From the NCBI GenBank assembly GCA_963736235.1, contig CAVTOR010000008.1:50753-114752 (forward strand): a DNA stretch of 64,000 nt, in the 5' to 3' direction. Shown one piece after another: positions 1-11,086 of the stretch. The DNA comes from CAVORB01 sp963736235 (GTDB lineage: Bacteria > Pseudomonadota > Gammaproteobacteria > Chromatiales > Chromatiaceae). The notes under the pieces were generated by a model. It made no database searches and was not told where the DNA came from. It saw only the letters and a list, made by a program, of their open reading frames with translations. Within the stretch, counting starts at the first letter, position 1, and each line of letters opens with the position of its first letter. Both the position numbers and the translations under genes were made by a program.

Positions 1-2355
<2,355 letters not shown>

Positions 2356-2844
2356 GAATGATCTCGCTGATACCTGATTGGTTGCCGACTGATTCTGGCG
2401 CCTCTCGGCACTCCCTTACACCCCCCGTGCAGCCTGGTTAATGGGCTGGGACCCCGGCAATGATGGCGGCCCGAGCCGCTGCGCCAGTTCACGGGCGAGA
2501 CGGCCTGCGAAGAGAAGAACCTCGATCGTTTCCGTGCTGGCCGAATCGCCAGGGGAATCCTACCCACGCAACTGGCGAGAGAGGCCCCGGCGCTGCCCTG
2601 CCAGACACTGGAGGAGGGTCAGGCGAACACACGGAACTCCCAAAGTTAACAAACATGCAGCCTGCATGCCAGTGCCGGAAGGGAATTCGGCCCCACCGTG
2701 TGCGCGAGTGCGGGACCTTCGCCGACGTTTTCGAGTGGAAATCAGACCCCGTGGGCGTGCGCTAAGTTCGGGCGCGCGATCCATCCGTCGCCCCAACTTG
2801 GTGCGATCGCCACGTGTTCCTCGGGTCCTCTGGAAAGACCGGGC
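2356..2844. other. Gene-free stretch between aroB and gltB
   Basis: These 489 bases hold no convincing gene. They must contain the gltB promoter. A 15-bp perfect palindrome (CATGCAG-C-CTGCATG) lies at 2654-2668. In many relatives a damX-type SPOR-domain gene sits between aroB and gltB; I see no trace of one here. Confidence 0.4.
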
Positions 2845-3927
2845 CTAGCCGCCGTAGCCGTTCAAGGTTGCACCCAACTGCACCGGATCGAAATCGCTGG
2901 TGACAAGGCTCTCGCCGATGCCCCTGAGCAGCACCAGCCGCAGACGTCCGTCTTGCACCTTTTTGTCGACCGCCATGAGCTCGCGGAAGCGCCCCGGACT
3001 GAGCGTAGCGGGCGGCACCACGGGCAAACGAGCGGCCGCGATCAGGTCACGCGCCCGATCAGCCGATGCCGGGTCCAGCCAACCCAGGCGGCGCGAGAGG
3101 TCCAATGCCATGCACATGCCCGCCGCCACGGCCTCGCCGTGCAACCAGGCCCCGTAACCCATGCCGGTTTCGATGGCGTGCCCGAAGGTGTGTCCCAGGT
3201 TGAGCAACGCCCTTTGGCCGGCCTCCAGCTCGTCGGCGGCAACGACCTCGGCCTTGTTGTGGCAAGACCGATCGATGGCGTAGGCCAGGGCCGCACTGTC
3301 CCGGGAGAGCAGCGCGGGCATGTTCTCTTCGAGCCAGCCGAAGAACTGCCGATCGCGAATAAGGCCATACTTGATGACCTCGGCGACGCCGGCGGAGAGC
3401 TCGCGGTCGGGCAGCGTGGCGAGCGTATCGGTATCGATGATCACCGCGCGTGGCTGGTGAAAGGCGCCGATCATGTTCTTGCCCAGGGCATGGTTGATAC
3501 CGGTCTTGCCGCCCACCGACGAATCCACCTGGGCCAGCAGGGTGGTCGGCACCTGGACGAAGGCGACCCCCCGCTGATAACAGGCAGCGGCGAATCCAGC
3601 CATATCGCCGACCACCCCGCCGCCCAGCGCCACGACGGTGCAATCGCGGCCGAACCTGCTGCCCAGCAAGGCGTCGAAAATCTGGTTCCAGACCTCCAGG
3701 GTCTTGAAACGCTCGCCGTCGGGAAGAACCACCTGCCGAGCCTCGCACCCGGACAGCGCCTCCAGCACCGGTTGCAGGTAGAGGGGAGCGACCGTCTCGT
3801 TGGTCACGATCATGACCTGACGTCCGGCAAGATGCGCCCGATAGAAGCTGGCGTCAGCGATCAGGCGACGCCCGATGTAGATCGGATAGCTACGCTCCCC
3901 GAGCGAGACTCCGAGGGTCTTGGTCAC
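2845..3927 (-). CDS. aroB: 3-dehydroquinate synthase
   Basis: AroB converts DAHP to 3-dehydroquinate in the shikimate pathway in the cytoplasm, using NAD and a divalent metal. The 360-residue protein has the usual length. It carries the family signature run GGGVVGDMAGFAAACYQRG followed by QVPTTLLAQVDSSVGGKTG around residues 100-145. The metal-ligand region includes HGEAVAAGM and LNLGHTFGHAIE. Its start overlaps the aroK stop by four bases (ATGA at 3924-3927), so the two genes are translationally coupled. This is an intact housekeeping gene. Confidence 0.97.
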   Translation of the reverse strand: MTKTLGVSLGERSYPIYIGRRLIADASFYRAHLAGRQVMIVTNETVAPLYLQPVLEALSGCEARQVVLPDGERFKTLEVWNQIFDALLGSRFGRDCTVVALGGGVVGDMAGFAAACYQRGVAFVQVPTTLLAQVDSSVGGKTGINHALGKNMIGAFHQPRAVIIDTDTLATLPDRELSAGVAEVIKYGLIRDRQFFGWLEENMPALLSRDSAALAYAIDRSCHNKAEVVAADELEAGQRALLNLGHTFGHAIETGMGYGAWLHGEAVAAGMCMALDLSRRLGWLDPASADRARDLIAAARLPVVPPATLSPGRFRELMAVDKKVQDGRLRLVLLRGIGESLVTSDFDPVQLGATLNGYGG

Positions 3928-4448
3928 GGTATCTCGTCCTCGAGCCTGCGGCGGATCTCCTTCACCACCGAGGCGGTGCCGCGCTTCTCGGTCGAGACCA
4001 CGATGTCGGCAACCTGACGGTAGATGGGATCGCGCTCCTCCATCAGTTCCCGTAGGCGCCCCAGCGGGTCAGCGGTCTGCAGCAGGGGGCGGTTTCGATC
4101 CCGGGAGGTTCGCGCGTACTGCTGCTCCGGGCTGCAGTGGAGGTAGATCACCACGCCCCGGGTCGTGAGGTCCTGCCGATTTTCCGCGCGCAGCACGGCG
4201 CCCCCGCCAGTGGCCAGGACAATCCCATCCTCCTGGCTCAGCTCGTCGACGACTTGGCGCTCGCGCTGGCGGAAACCCTCTTCGCCCTCGAATTCGAAGA
4301 TGGTCGGTATATCGACACCTGTCCTGCGCTGAATCTCGCGGTCGCTGTCTCGGAACTCGTAGCCGAGGGATTCCGCGAGTTGACGCCCGACCGTGCTCTT
4401 GCCGGCCCCCATGGGACCGATCAGGAAGATGTTCTGTAAGCGCATCAT
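3924..4448 (-). CDS. aroK: Shikimate kinase
   Basis: AroK phosphorylates shikimate with ATP. The 174-residue protein begins MMRLQNIFLIGPMGAGKSTV, which includes the Walker A loop. It also has the shikimate-binding Asp in DSDREIQRR, the TGGGAV glycine motif and the LID-region arginine in RDRNRPLL. It lies immediately upstream of aroB with an ATGA overlap and downstream of pilQ on the same strand, the classic gammaproteobacterial order pilMNOPQ-aroKB. The start is the second base triplet after the 298-base gap that follows pilQ. Confidence 0.97.
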   Translation of the reverse strand: MMRLQNIFLIGPMGAGKSTVGRQLAESLGYEFRDSDREIQRRTGVDIPTIFEFEGEEGFRQRERQVVDELSQEDGIVLATGGGAVLRAENRQDLTTRGVVIYLHCSPEQQYARTSRDRNRPLLQTADPLGRLRELMEERDPIYRQVADIVVSTEKRGTASVVKEIRRRLEDEIP

Positions 4449-4692
4449 AGATTACAGATATGCCAGATTTGGCGATCGCCGACAAGGTCGCACAGGCAGC
4501 AATCCCGCCGCACCGCCCTTTTCCGAGCACTCTCAGGGCAAAATCTCAGGCATCGTGGAGTGCGCAGACGCGGCCGCAACAACCCTTCCAAGCCCGGAGG
4601 ATGCTGGCTGGTGGAGCTCGATAACCGATGGGTCCAGACGCGTGCGGGCCCGGGCGAGTGGACGGAAGACAATTTTGGCTTCATCAACGATC

Positions 4693-4731
4693 GGCGCCCC
4701 GCCGCTGCCGTGTGGGCAGCGGCGGGGCGCC
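4693..4731 (-). terminator. Very strong hairpin between pilQ and aroK
   Basis: Two perfect 17-base GC-rich arms (GGCGCCCCGCCGCTGCC at 4693-4709 and its complement at 4715-4731) enclose a 5-base loop. The hairpin lies 16 bases past the pilQ stop. There is no T run on the downstream side of the minus strand, so it is not a textbook intrinsic terminator. It could be a Rho-assisted terminator or an mRNA 3'-end stabiliser that uncouples pil from aro expression. The rest of 4449-4692 shows no gene. Confidence 0.65.
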
Positions 4732-4746
4732 AAAATCAGACCGTGA

Positions 4747-6954
4747 TTACTTCATGTAGCGTGGATCGGTGCCCTGGGAGCCGGCAACGGCTCCGGTGTC
4801 GGCCAGACCTCCCGTCTGGAGATCCTCCTTAAGGATCTTGGGCGTTACGAAGATCAGCAGCTCGGTGTTAGCATCTTGATTGGAGGTCGTCTTGAACAGA
4901 TTCCCAATCACCGGTAAATCGCCAAGCCAAGGCACCTGTTCTTTGCTGAAGGTCTTCGTGCGCTCGTAGACACCGCCGAGCACGACCGTCTCCCCGTTGT
5001 CGACCAGCACCGAGGTCTCGACCGACCGGGTGTCTACCGGCGGCACGCCGAGCACCTCACGGGTGAAGTCCGGATTGTCCTTGTTGACCTTGAGATCCAT
5101 GATGATGCGGTCATCCGGGGTGATGTGCGGCGTGACGTCGAGCTGCAGCACGGCCTCCTTGAAGGCGACGGTGGTCCGCCCGGACGAGGAGGACTCCTGA
5201 TACGGTATCTCTTGGCCAACCTTGATTTTTGCCGGATGTTGATCTGAGGTAATGACCCGCGGACTGGAGACGATCTCGCCCCGCCCCTCTGTCTGCATCG
5301 CGGAGAGCTCCAGCTGGAGCAGGTAGGAGCCGATCTTGCCGATCAGCAAGCTCACCGCTCCGGAGGGATTGGCGGCCGGGAGATTGACCAGCAGCGGGAT
5401 AGTGTCGTCGATGGTCGTTCCCCAGTAATTCTCCCCGTCCAGATTGCCAGGAACACCGCCTCCGACGTCGCTGAATCGTTTGTTGCGCGGCGGATTCGGC
5501 AGGTTGGTCTTGCTGTACCCAAACCGCACGCCAAGGTCACGCGCGAAATCGTTGTTGGCGATGACGACGCGGGATTCGATCATGACCTGACGCACCGGGA
5601 CATCGAGCGTACTGACGATGCGGCGGATGTCCTCCAGCTTCGCGGCCGTGTCCTGCACCAGCAGTGTGTTGGTGCGGGTGTCGATGGTGACGTTGCCGCG
5701 CTCGGACAGCAGGTTATTGTCCTGGGACTTGATCAGCCCCGCGAGGTCGGCGGCCTTGGCATAGTTGATCTGAATGAACTCGGAACGCAGGGGCGCCAGC
5801 TCCTCGATTTGCTGCTGGGACTCAAGCTCCAGCTTTTCCTGGGCCGCGATCTCCTGGGTGGGGGCCACCATGATCACGTTGCCCGTCTGGCGCATCGAGA
5901 GGCCCTTGGACTTGAGGATGATGTCGAGCGCCTGATCCCAGGGGACGTTCTTCAGACGCAGCGTGATGTTGCCGCGGACGGTGTCGCTCGCCACCAGGTT
6001 GAGCCCGGTGAAATCCGCGAGCAACTGCAGGACGGCGCGGACCTCGATGTCCTGGAAGTTCAACGACAACCGATCGCCACTGTAGACGATCTTGGCCCGC
6101 TCGAGCTGCTCCTTCTCCGAGGGCGTGAGCGGCCGGAACTCGAGGGTGAACAACTCGTCGGCCTGATAGGCGAGATACTCGAAATCGTTGGCGGTCTGGA
6201 TATCGATTTCTACATCGCCGCCCCTCGGCCGGGACTCAATCGAAACGACCGGGGTCCCGAAATCGGTCACGTCGAGCCGCCGCAACAGACGTTGCGGAAG
6301 CGCGGCGTCGAGCACCTCCACGATCACATGGGCACCCTTCTCGGTGACGGATACGCGCGCGGTGGGGCTCGGCAGGGTAACCTGTACTCGGCCCTCTCCG
6401 GTGGGACCCCGGCGGAAATCGATATCACGGATACCCGGACCGCCCGCTGCGGCGGGGGACCTGCTTGGACGGGACGGCGCCTCACCGGTTGCGACGCGAC
6501 TTGGCGTGGGCGCGGCGGCAGTCCGGTTGACGGAAATCGACACCCTGTTGCCCGCCGTTTCCACCTGGTAGGGCACCGAGTCGTTCAGATTGATGACGAC
6601 GCGCGTGCGATCACTCGCCTCAACCGCGACCAGGCTTTGCACGGGACCCGTGTTGATCGGCAAGCTCTTCTGCTCCAGCCCGCTGGTCACCCCCTCAAGG
6701 TCGAGGGCGATGCGTGCCGGAGATTCGGTGGAGAATGCCTGCGGCTGCTTGAGCGGCCCGGAAAGGATGAGATCGATGCGGACCTGGTTTCCCGGAAGCG
6801 CCGCGAACTCCACGTCCTGCAGGACGGTCGCCGCGGAAGCGGTAAACGCGAGACACCAGAGCATGAGCACCAGGACAACCGCCTTTGGCAGATCCGTCCT
6901 GCATGGTGGATGAGTGGGATACCCCTCGGTCTGGTTGAGTTGCAAGCTGTTCAT
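4747..6954 (-). CDS. pilQ: Type IV pilus secretin PilQ
   Basis: PilQ forms the outer-membrane pore through which the type IV pilus extends. The 735-residue precursor has a signal segment at about residues 24-42 (KAVVLVLMLWCLAFTASA). Two AMIN-type domains that bind peptidoglycan follow within residues 45-265. Next come the STN/secretin N-domains (from about LSLNFQDIEVRAVLQLLADF) and the C-terminal secretin barrel with VPWLGDLPVIGNLFKT. It is the last gene of pilMNOPQ, 21 bases after pilP. It has no frame break, unlike many genes in this window. Confidence 0.97.
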   Translation of the reverse strand: MNSLQLNQTEGYPTHPPCRTDLPKAVVLVLMLWCLAFTASAATVLQDVEFAALPGNQVRIDLILSGPLKQPQAFSTESPARIALDLEGVTSGLEQKSLPINTGPVQSLVAVEASDRTRVVINLNDSVPYQVETAGNRVSISVNRTAAAPTPSRVATGEAPSRPSRSPAAAGGPGIRDIDFRRGPTGEGRVQVTLPSPTARVSVTEKGAHVIVEVLDAALPQRLLRRLDVTDFGTPVVSIESRPRGGDVEIDIQTANDFEYLAYQADELFTLEFRPLTPSEKEQLERAKIVYSGDRLSLNFQDIEVRAVLQLLADFTGLNLVASDTVRGNITLRLKNVPWDQALDIILKSKGLSMRQTGNVIMVAPTQEIAAQEKLELESQQQIEELAPLRSEFIQINYAKAADLAGLIKSQDNNLLSERGNVTIDTRTNTLLVQDTAAKLEDIRRIVSTLDVPVRQVMIESRVVIANNDFARDLGVRFGYSKTNLPNPPRNKRFSDVGGGVPGNLDGENYWGTTIDDTIPLLVNLPAANPSGAVSLLIGKIGSYLLQLELSAMQTEGRGEIVSSPRVITSDQHPAKIKVGQEIPYQESSSSGRTTVAFKEAVLQLDVTPHITPDDRIIMDLKVNKDNPDFTREVLGVPPVDTRSVETSVLVDNGETVVLGGVYERTKTFSKEQVPWLGDLPVIGNLFKTTSNQDANTELLIFVTPKILKEDLQTGGLADTGAVAGSQGTDPRYMK

Positions 6955-6975
6955 CGCACCATGGTCTCCAGCTAC

Positions 6976-7494
6976 CTATTGGCTCAGAGCGATTGCGGCG
7001 GAACGCTCCCGCCACACGTTCGTTCCATCGGATATGATCTCGGTGAGCTCGATCTCTTCCTCGGTGATGCGCGTGATCTGGCCGTTGTTCTGGCCCACGT
7101 AGTTGCCGGTGCGGACCCGGTACAGGGTGCCGCCCGGCGCAATCACCAACCCCCAGGTCGTCTCATCCTGTTCCATGGTGCCAACCATCTTGAGGGAGTC
7201 GAGCGAGAACTGCTCCAGTTCCTCCTTGCGCCGCAGCGGGTCGGGCGCGAGATCGCCGCCGGCAGCCGCCGGCTCCGCCGCGGCCGTCTGGGTATCGAGC
7301 TCGAACGGATCCCGGCGATCGCCGGGCTCGAAGATGAAGGTATCGACCTGCGCGATCTCGGGCAGCGGCTCGATGGGTCCCGGCTCCCGCGCCTTCACCC
7401 CCTCCGCATACTGCTCCAGATCGGCAATATTGCCGCTGCCGCAGGCAGTGAGGGTCAGCGAGGCGACAATGACGAAGCAGTGCTTCAGGTTCAT
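6976..7494 (-). CDS. pilP: Type IV pilus lipoprotein PilP
   Basis: PilP is the inner-membrane lipoprotein that links the PilMNO platform to the secretin PilQ. The N-terminus MNLKHCFVIVASLTLTAC is a lipoprotein signal with a lipobox ending in LTAC at residues 15-18. The C-terminal HR-type beta domain covers roughly residues 95-170 (MVGTMEQDETTWGLVIAPGG). The start codon overlaps the pilO stop by four bases (7491-7494), which indicates coupling. At 172 residues it is standard for the family. Confidence 0.95.
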   Translation of the reverse strand: MNLKHCFVIVASLTLTACGSGNIADLEQYAEGVKAREPGPIEPLPEIAQVDTFIFEPGDRRDPFELDTQTAAAEPAAAGGDLAPDPLRRKEELEQFSLDSLKMVGTMEQDETTWGLVIAPGGTLYRVRTGNYVGQNNGQITRITEEEIELTEIISDGTNVWRERSAAIALSQ

Positions 7495-8138
7495 TTCGCT
7501 GATACCTTCTTTTTCGCCGATTCCGTCTTTTTGTCGGAATCCTGGGCCTCAAACTCCTCCAGATAACGGTACGTCTTGACCGTCGCTTTCAGCTTCAGGT
7601 TATCGTCGGCGCTCTTGGCCGAGCCGGAGTCGATCCCGACATCGTGGATGGTGACGATCCGCGGTAGCCCCGCGAGTCCGCTGATGAAGCGTCCGAAATC
7701 ATGGTAACGACCGGTGACTCGTACCTGTATCGGGAGCTCGGCGTAAAAGTCCTTCGTCTGCTCCTCCGCGGGTTGGAAGAGTTCGAACTCGAGACCAGAC
7801 GCAAGGCCCGTTTGGGAGACGTCGACCAGCAGCGCCGCAACCTCCGTCTTGTCCGGAAGCTGCCGCAGCATGGCGCCGAAGGATTCTTTCATCTCTTCCA
7901 GCTGCTGCCGGTAAGCATCCAGATTGGCCGCCTTTTGCTGTTTCGACTCGAATTCGGCGCGCAACGTCACCTCAGTTTTCTCGACACCCTGGAGCCGGTC
8001 CAGTTGCTCCCGCGTATCGTAGTAGTACCAGGCCCCGGCGACGCCTGCGCACAGCAAGAGGACGACAAAGGCCTTGACGAAGCCTGGCCATTCGCCGATG
8101 TTGCTGAAATCGAGCTCGTTGAGTTGTTTGAGATCCAT
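7491..8138 (-). CDS. pilO: Type IV pilus inner-membrane protein PilO
   Basis: PilO pairs with PilN in the periplasmic alignment complex of the pilus machine. The 215-residue protein has one N-terminal membrane segment (FVKAFVVLLLCAGVAGAWYYY, about residues 21-41). A coiled coil follows (residues about 43-100), then a ferredoxin-like periplasmic domain. Unusually, it does not abut pilN: 194 bases separate the pilN stop from this start, whereas the other pil genes here touch or nearly touch. The C-terminal Lys/Ser-rich tail (DKKTESAKKKVSAK) runs into the pilP start. Confidence 0.94.
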   Translation of the reverse strand: MDLKQLNELDFSNIGEWPGFVKAFVVLLLCAGVAGAWYYYDTREQLDRLQGVEKTEVTLRAEFESKQQKAANLDAYRQQLEEMKESFGAMLRQLPDKTEVAALLVDVSQTGLASGLEFELFQPAEEQTKDFYAELPIQVRVTGRYHDFGRFISGLAGLPRIVTIHDVGIDSGSAKSADDNLKLKATVKTYRYLEEFEAQDSDKKTESAKKKVSAK

Positions 8139-8332
8139 TTCCGGGTCGCGTCAGTTCTCAGTTATGCCATTGGCCCCGCGCAAACGGCGTGCCGCATGGT
8201 CAGCCGCCGCCCCCTCGATGCACCGGCTCGGGCAAGGCGCACTTTCCGCCGCACCGCCCCCTGAAGAGCACGGGTCAGACCCACACGCAGGCGTCCCGCT
8301 TGGCCGTCTTCACCCCACCCGTCGGACATGGG
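8139..8332. other. Unexpected 194-bp spacer inside the pil operon
   Basis: No gene is visible between pilN and pilO on the minus strand. The family norm is an overlap or a few bases. The spacer is GC-rich and has no open frame resembling a pil product, so it may be an insertion remnant or hold an internal regulatory element. It also leaves PilN ending with a short charged tail (RPGQDRDDIG). Confidence 0.5.
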
Positions 8333-8899
8333 TCAACCGATGTCGTCGCGGTCTTGCCCCGGCCGTATCTGGCTGAACTGCAGCCTGAAATGGCTCAAAC
8401 CGGTGCCAGTCTTGTCCTTGTGCTCGATGAGCAGCAGCCGCGGATCACCAACCCACGGGGACGCCTCGATGTTGCGCATGAAGGCGGAAACCCGAGCGTT
8501 GGATTGCGCGCGCCCCTCGACGACGACAGTTCGCTCGGTCTGATCCAATTTGGTGAGGTAGACCCCAGGGGGAATTGCGATGACCAGCTCATCGAATAGA
8601 TGAACCACCTCCGGGCGACTCTGCTGCAGCTGCTGAATCACGTCCATGCGCGCGAGCAGGTTGGCCTTCGTTTTCTCGAGGTCCTGGATCTCTTTGATCT
8701 GGCGGTCGAGTTTGCTGATCTCCTGCTGCAGAAATTGGTTGCGTTCCTGCTGGCCGGAGATCAAACGTTCCACGTGCAGATGCACGCCGAGCCCGAGAAT
8801 GAGCGTCGCACCCAGGCCGGTCGCCACCATGACGAAGAACTCTCGTTGCCGGCGCTTTCGCTCTGTCTCGCGCCAGGGGAGCAGATTGATACGCGCCAT
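8333..8899 (-). CDS. pilN: Type IV pilus assembly protein PilN
   Basis: PilN is a bitopic inner-membrane protein. Its cytoplasmic tail binds the groove of PilM and its periplasmic part dimerises with PilO. The hallmark N-terminus MARINLLPWRETERKRRQ carries the INLLPWR motif that docks on PilM. It is followed by a membrane helix at about residues 22-44 and a coiled coil at about 45-85. Its ATG directly follows the pilM stop. The 188-residue length is normal. Confidence 0.96.
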   Translation of the reverse strand: MARINLLPWRETERKRRQREFFVMVATGLGATLILGLGVHLHVERLISGQQERNQFLQQEISKLDRQIKEIQDLEKTKANLLARMDVIQQLQQSRPEVVHLFDELVIAIPPGVYLTKLDQTERTVVVEGRAQSNARVSAFMRNIEASPWVGDPRLLLIEHKDKTGTGLSHFRLQFSQIRPGQDRDDIG

Positions 8900-9973
8900 T
8901 TACTCGAACCCCCTCAGCGCCAGACCGACCGCGATCATCATTGCCGGGGCGTCCCGGTTGAGGGACGACGCAGGTACCTTTGGTGACATCGACATGTGGG
9001 CAAAGGGGTTGGCAACCGTGGTGGAAATGCCCAAGCGTTCTTCCACCAGCTCGTCTATGCTGCGGATGCTCGCCGCCCCTCCGGCTAGGATGACCCGGTC
9101 GACACGGTTGTAGCTGCTTCCGGAGTAGAAGAACTGGAGCGCCCTGCTGATCTGCTGCGCCAGCGCCTCCTTGAAGGGGCCCAGCACGTCGCTGCCGTAG
9201 TTCTCTGGCAAGCCTCCGTCGATGACCTTTTGCAACGCCTGATCACGCGCCATCCCATAGCGGCGCTGGACTTCCTCGATCAGTTGCAGGCTTCCGAAAT
9301 TCTGCTCCCGGGTGTAGCTGGTTTGACCGTTATGGAGGACGTGCAGGGTGGTCGTGGTGGCGCCGATATCCGCGATCGCCACGGTCTGCTCTCCCGATTC
9401 GCCGGCACCGTTTCCAGCGATGAGGCTGCAGGCGCTTTCCATCGCATAGGCCTCCACGTCCACTACGGACGCGGTGAGACCACCGATTTCGAGCGCGGCC
9501 ACGCGGTCATCCACATTCTCGCGGCGGGAAGCCGCAAGCAAGACATCGACCATCTCCCCGCCGCCGCTGGACGGACCGAGAACGTCGAAGTCGATGTTGA
9601 CCTCTTCCAAGGGATAGGGGATGTATTGATCGGCCTCGAGCTGGATTTGGGTCTCCATCTCGGCGTCGCTGAGGTCCGCGGCCATGGAAATCACCTTGGT
9701 AATCACCGCGGATCCCGACACCGCAACCGCCGCGTTCTTGCTCTTGGTACCGGAACGCTGCACCGCCTTGCGAATACTCTCGCCAACAGCCTGGACATCA
9801 GCGAGTTTCTTTTCTACCACAGCGTTGACCGGAACCGGCTCAAGGGCGTAGTGCTCGACCCGGAAAAGAGCCGTCGCGCCCCCTGTTGCTTGCGATAATT
9901 CAATGAGCTTGATGGCCGTCGAGCTAATATCGACTCCCACCAGAGCGGGCTTTTTGCGGCCGAAACTGAACAT
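8900..9973 (-). CDS. pilM: Type IV pilus actin-like ATPase PilM
   Basis: PilM is the cytoplasmic actin-fold protein that anchors PilN under the pilus alignment complex. The N-terminal phosphate-1 loop reads GVDISSTAIKLIEL, a second one AIADIGATTTTLHVL, and the adenosine loop is ILAGGAASI near residue 290. At 357 residues it is full length. It is the first gene of the operon, so its promoter must lie in 9974-10450. A dyad there may be its operator. The usual divergent ponA/mrcA neighbour is absent. Confidence 0.96.
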   Translation of the reverse strand: MFSFGRKKPALVGVDISSTAIKLIELSQATGGATALFRVEHYALEPVPVNAVVEKKLADVQAVGESIRKAVQRSGTKSKNAAVAVSGSAVITKVISMAADLSDAEMETQIQLEADQYIPYPLEEVNIDFDVLGPSSGGGEMVDVLLAASRRENVDDRVAALEIGGLTASVVDVEAYAMESACSLIAGNGAGESGEQTVAIADIGATTTTLHVLHNGQTSYTREQNFGSLQLIEEVQRRYGMARDQALQKVIDGGLPENYGSDVLGPFKEALAQQISRALQFFYSGSSYNRVDRVILAGGAASIRSIDELVEERLGISTTVANPFAHMSMSPKVPASSLNRDAPAMMIAVGLALRGFE

Positions 9974-10021
9974 AATTTTTGGCAGGCAGTCCCCGGTAGC
10001 GGATTATTGTTTATGCAGTCT

Positions 10022-10058
10022 CTTCGGACTTGGGACTAACTATATATCAAGTCCGGAG
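10022..10058. promoter_or_regulatory. Interrupted dyad upstream of pilM
   Basis: Arms CTTCGGACTTG (10022-10032) and CAAGTCCGGAG (10048-10058) pair at 10 of 11 positions around a 15-base AT-rich centre that contains TATATAT. It lies 49-85 bases upstream of the pilM start. The centre could hold a -10 box, making this a candidate operator of the pilMNOPQ operon. It could equally form a hairpin in a leader RNA. The remaining bases up to 10453 contain no recognised gene. Confidence 0.5.
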
Positions 10059-10453
10059 TTTTTGGAAAGAAGTAGTTGCAAAAAAATCTTGTGCGGCGCG
10101 ACGGCCACTCAACTGCGTCCATGCCGAGCCGCAAACGTCCATCCTGTTCTACCCCGCCGACGTTCGCCAATTGTGTCAAGTTGGACTTTAACGTTGCGCT
10201 TTAGCATCGTGATCTGTCGCTTCTTTTTTGCGGCGGCAACAAAGCAACAATGTCGTTTCCTTACCAGTCCACGCTTCCAGCCGTTGACGCTGCAGGGAGG
10301 AGCAGGGAGAAGGTCCGGCACCCTCAGGGCGGTTTCGGGGCTACAATCCCATCAGCACCTGCACCCTGCCATTTTCCCGCTACGGAGGGCCGGCGGCGAT
10401 GATCGAACCCAGCGCTCCCGCCGCATTCCACACCAGACCGCACCGCGACTGAG

Positions 10454-11080
10454 ATGGGCGCACGCAATCGCTCGGGCTTACAGCGCCAGCGTCTCGCCTA
10501 CGAGGCGGCTCGCATCATGGCGGAACAGGGGATAACGGAGTTCGAGCACGCCCGTCGCAAGGCTGCCGAGCGCGCGCGCGTCAGCGACCGACGAACCTGG
10601 CCCAGTAACGAAGAGATACAACAGGCCCTCGTCCAACGCCTCAGGCTTTTTCAGCGCGAGAAACAGGACGCGGAAATCAGGCAGTTGAGGAATCAGGCAT
10701 TGGAGGCGATGCGCGCATTCGCGCGCTTCAATCCGCGCCTGGTCGGCCCAGTACTGGCCGGAACGGCGGACAGCGCCGGCGGGGTGCGCCTGCACCTCTT
10801 CGCCGATAACCCCGAGGAGATCGCGCTGACGCTTATCGAGCAGAGAATCCCCTGGCAGCAACGCGAGATCGCCCTGCGCTTCTCGGGGGGGACCCGGCAT
10901 CAGCATCCCGCGCTCACCTTCGTCGCGGGCGAGACGCCGTTCGAGTTGATCATCCTGCCCCTCGCCGCCGAGCGAAACCCGCCTCTCGACGCCGTCAGCG
11001 AAAGGCCGGAGCGAGGCGCGGACATTCGCGGGTTGGAGCGGCTGTTGGGCGAAGACGCCTCTGCGGGTGCGCCGCTTTGA
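10454..11080 (+). CDS. Conserved hypothetical cytoplasmic protein
   Basis: This is a 208-residue soluble protein with no signal or membrane segment. The N-terminal half is highly basic and helical (MGARNRSGLQRQRLAYEAAR, then RKAAERARVSDRRTWPSNEE). The second half is a mixed alpha/beta region (LFADNPEEIALTLIEQRIPW, ALRFSGGTRHQHPALTFVAG). Codon use matches the neighbours and the frame is clean. It converges on gltA, with six bases between their stops. I do not recognise a domain. The predicted helical N-terminus and cytoplasmic location are all that can be stated. Confidence 0.7.
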   Translation: MGARNRSGLQRQRLAYEAARIMAEQGITEFEHARRKAAERARVSDRRTWPSNEEIQQALVQRLRLFQREKQDAEIRQLRNQALEAMRAFARFNPRLVGPVLAGTADSAGGVRLHLFADNPEEIALTLIEQRIPWQQREIALRFSGGTRHQHPALTFVAGETPFELIILPLAAERNPPLDAVSERPERGADIRGLERLLGEDASAGAPL

Positions 11081-11086
11081 CCCAAG

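Noticed and set aside
5809..7566. Long plus-strand open frame opposite pilQ and pilP
   Set aside because: PilQ and PilP are recognisable on the other strand; codon structure of the plus frame is a shadow.
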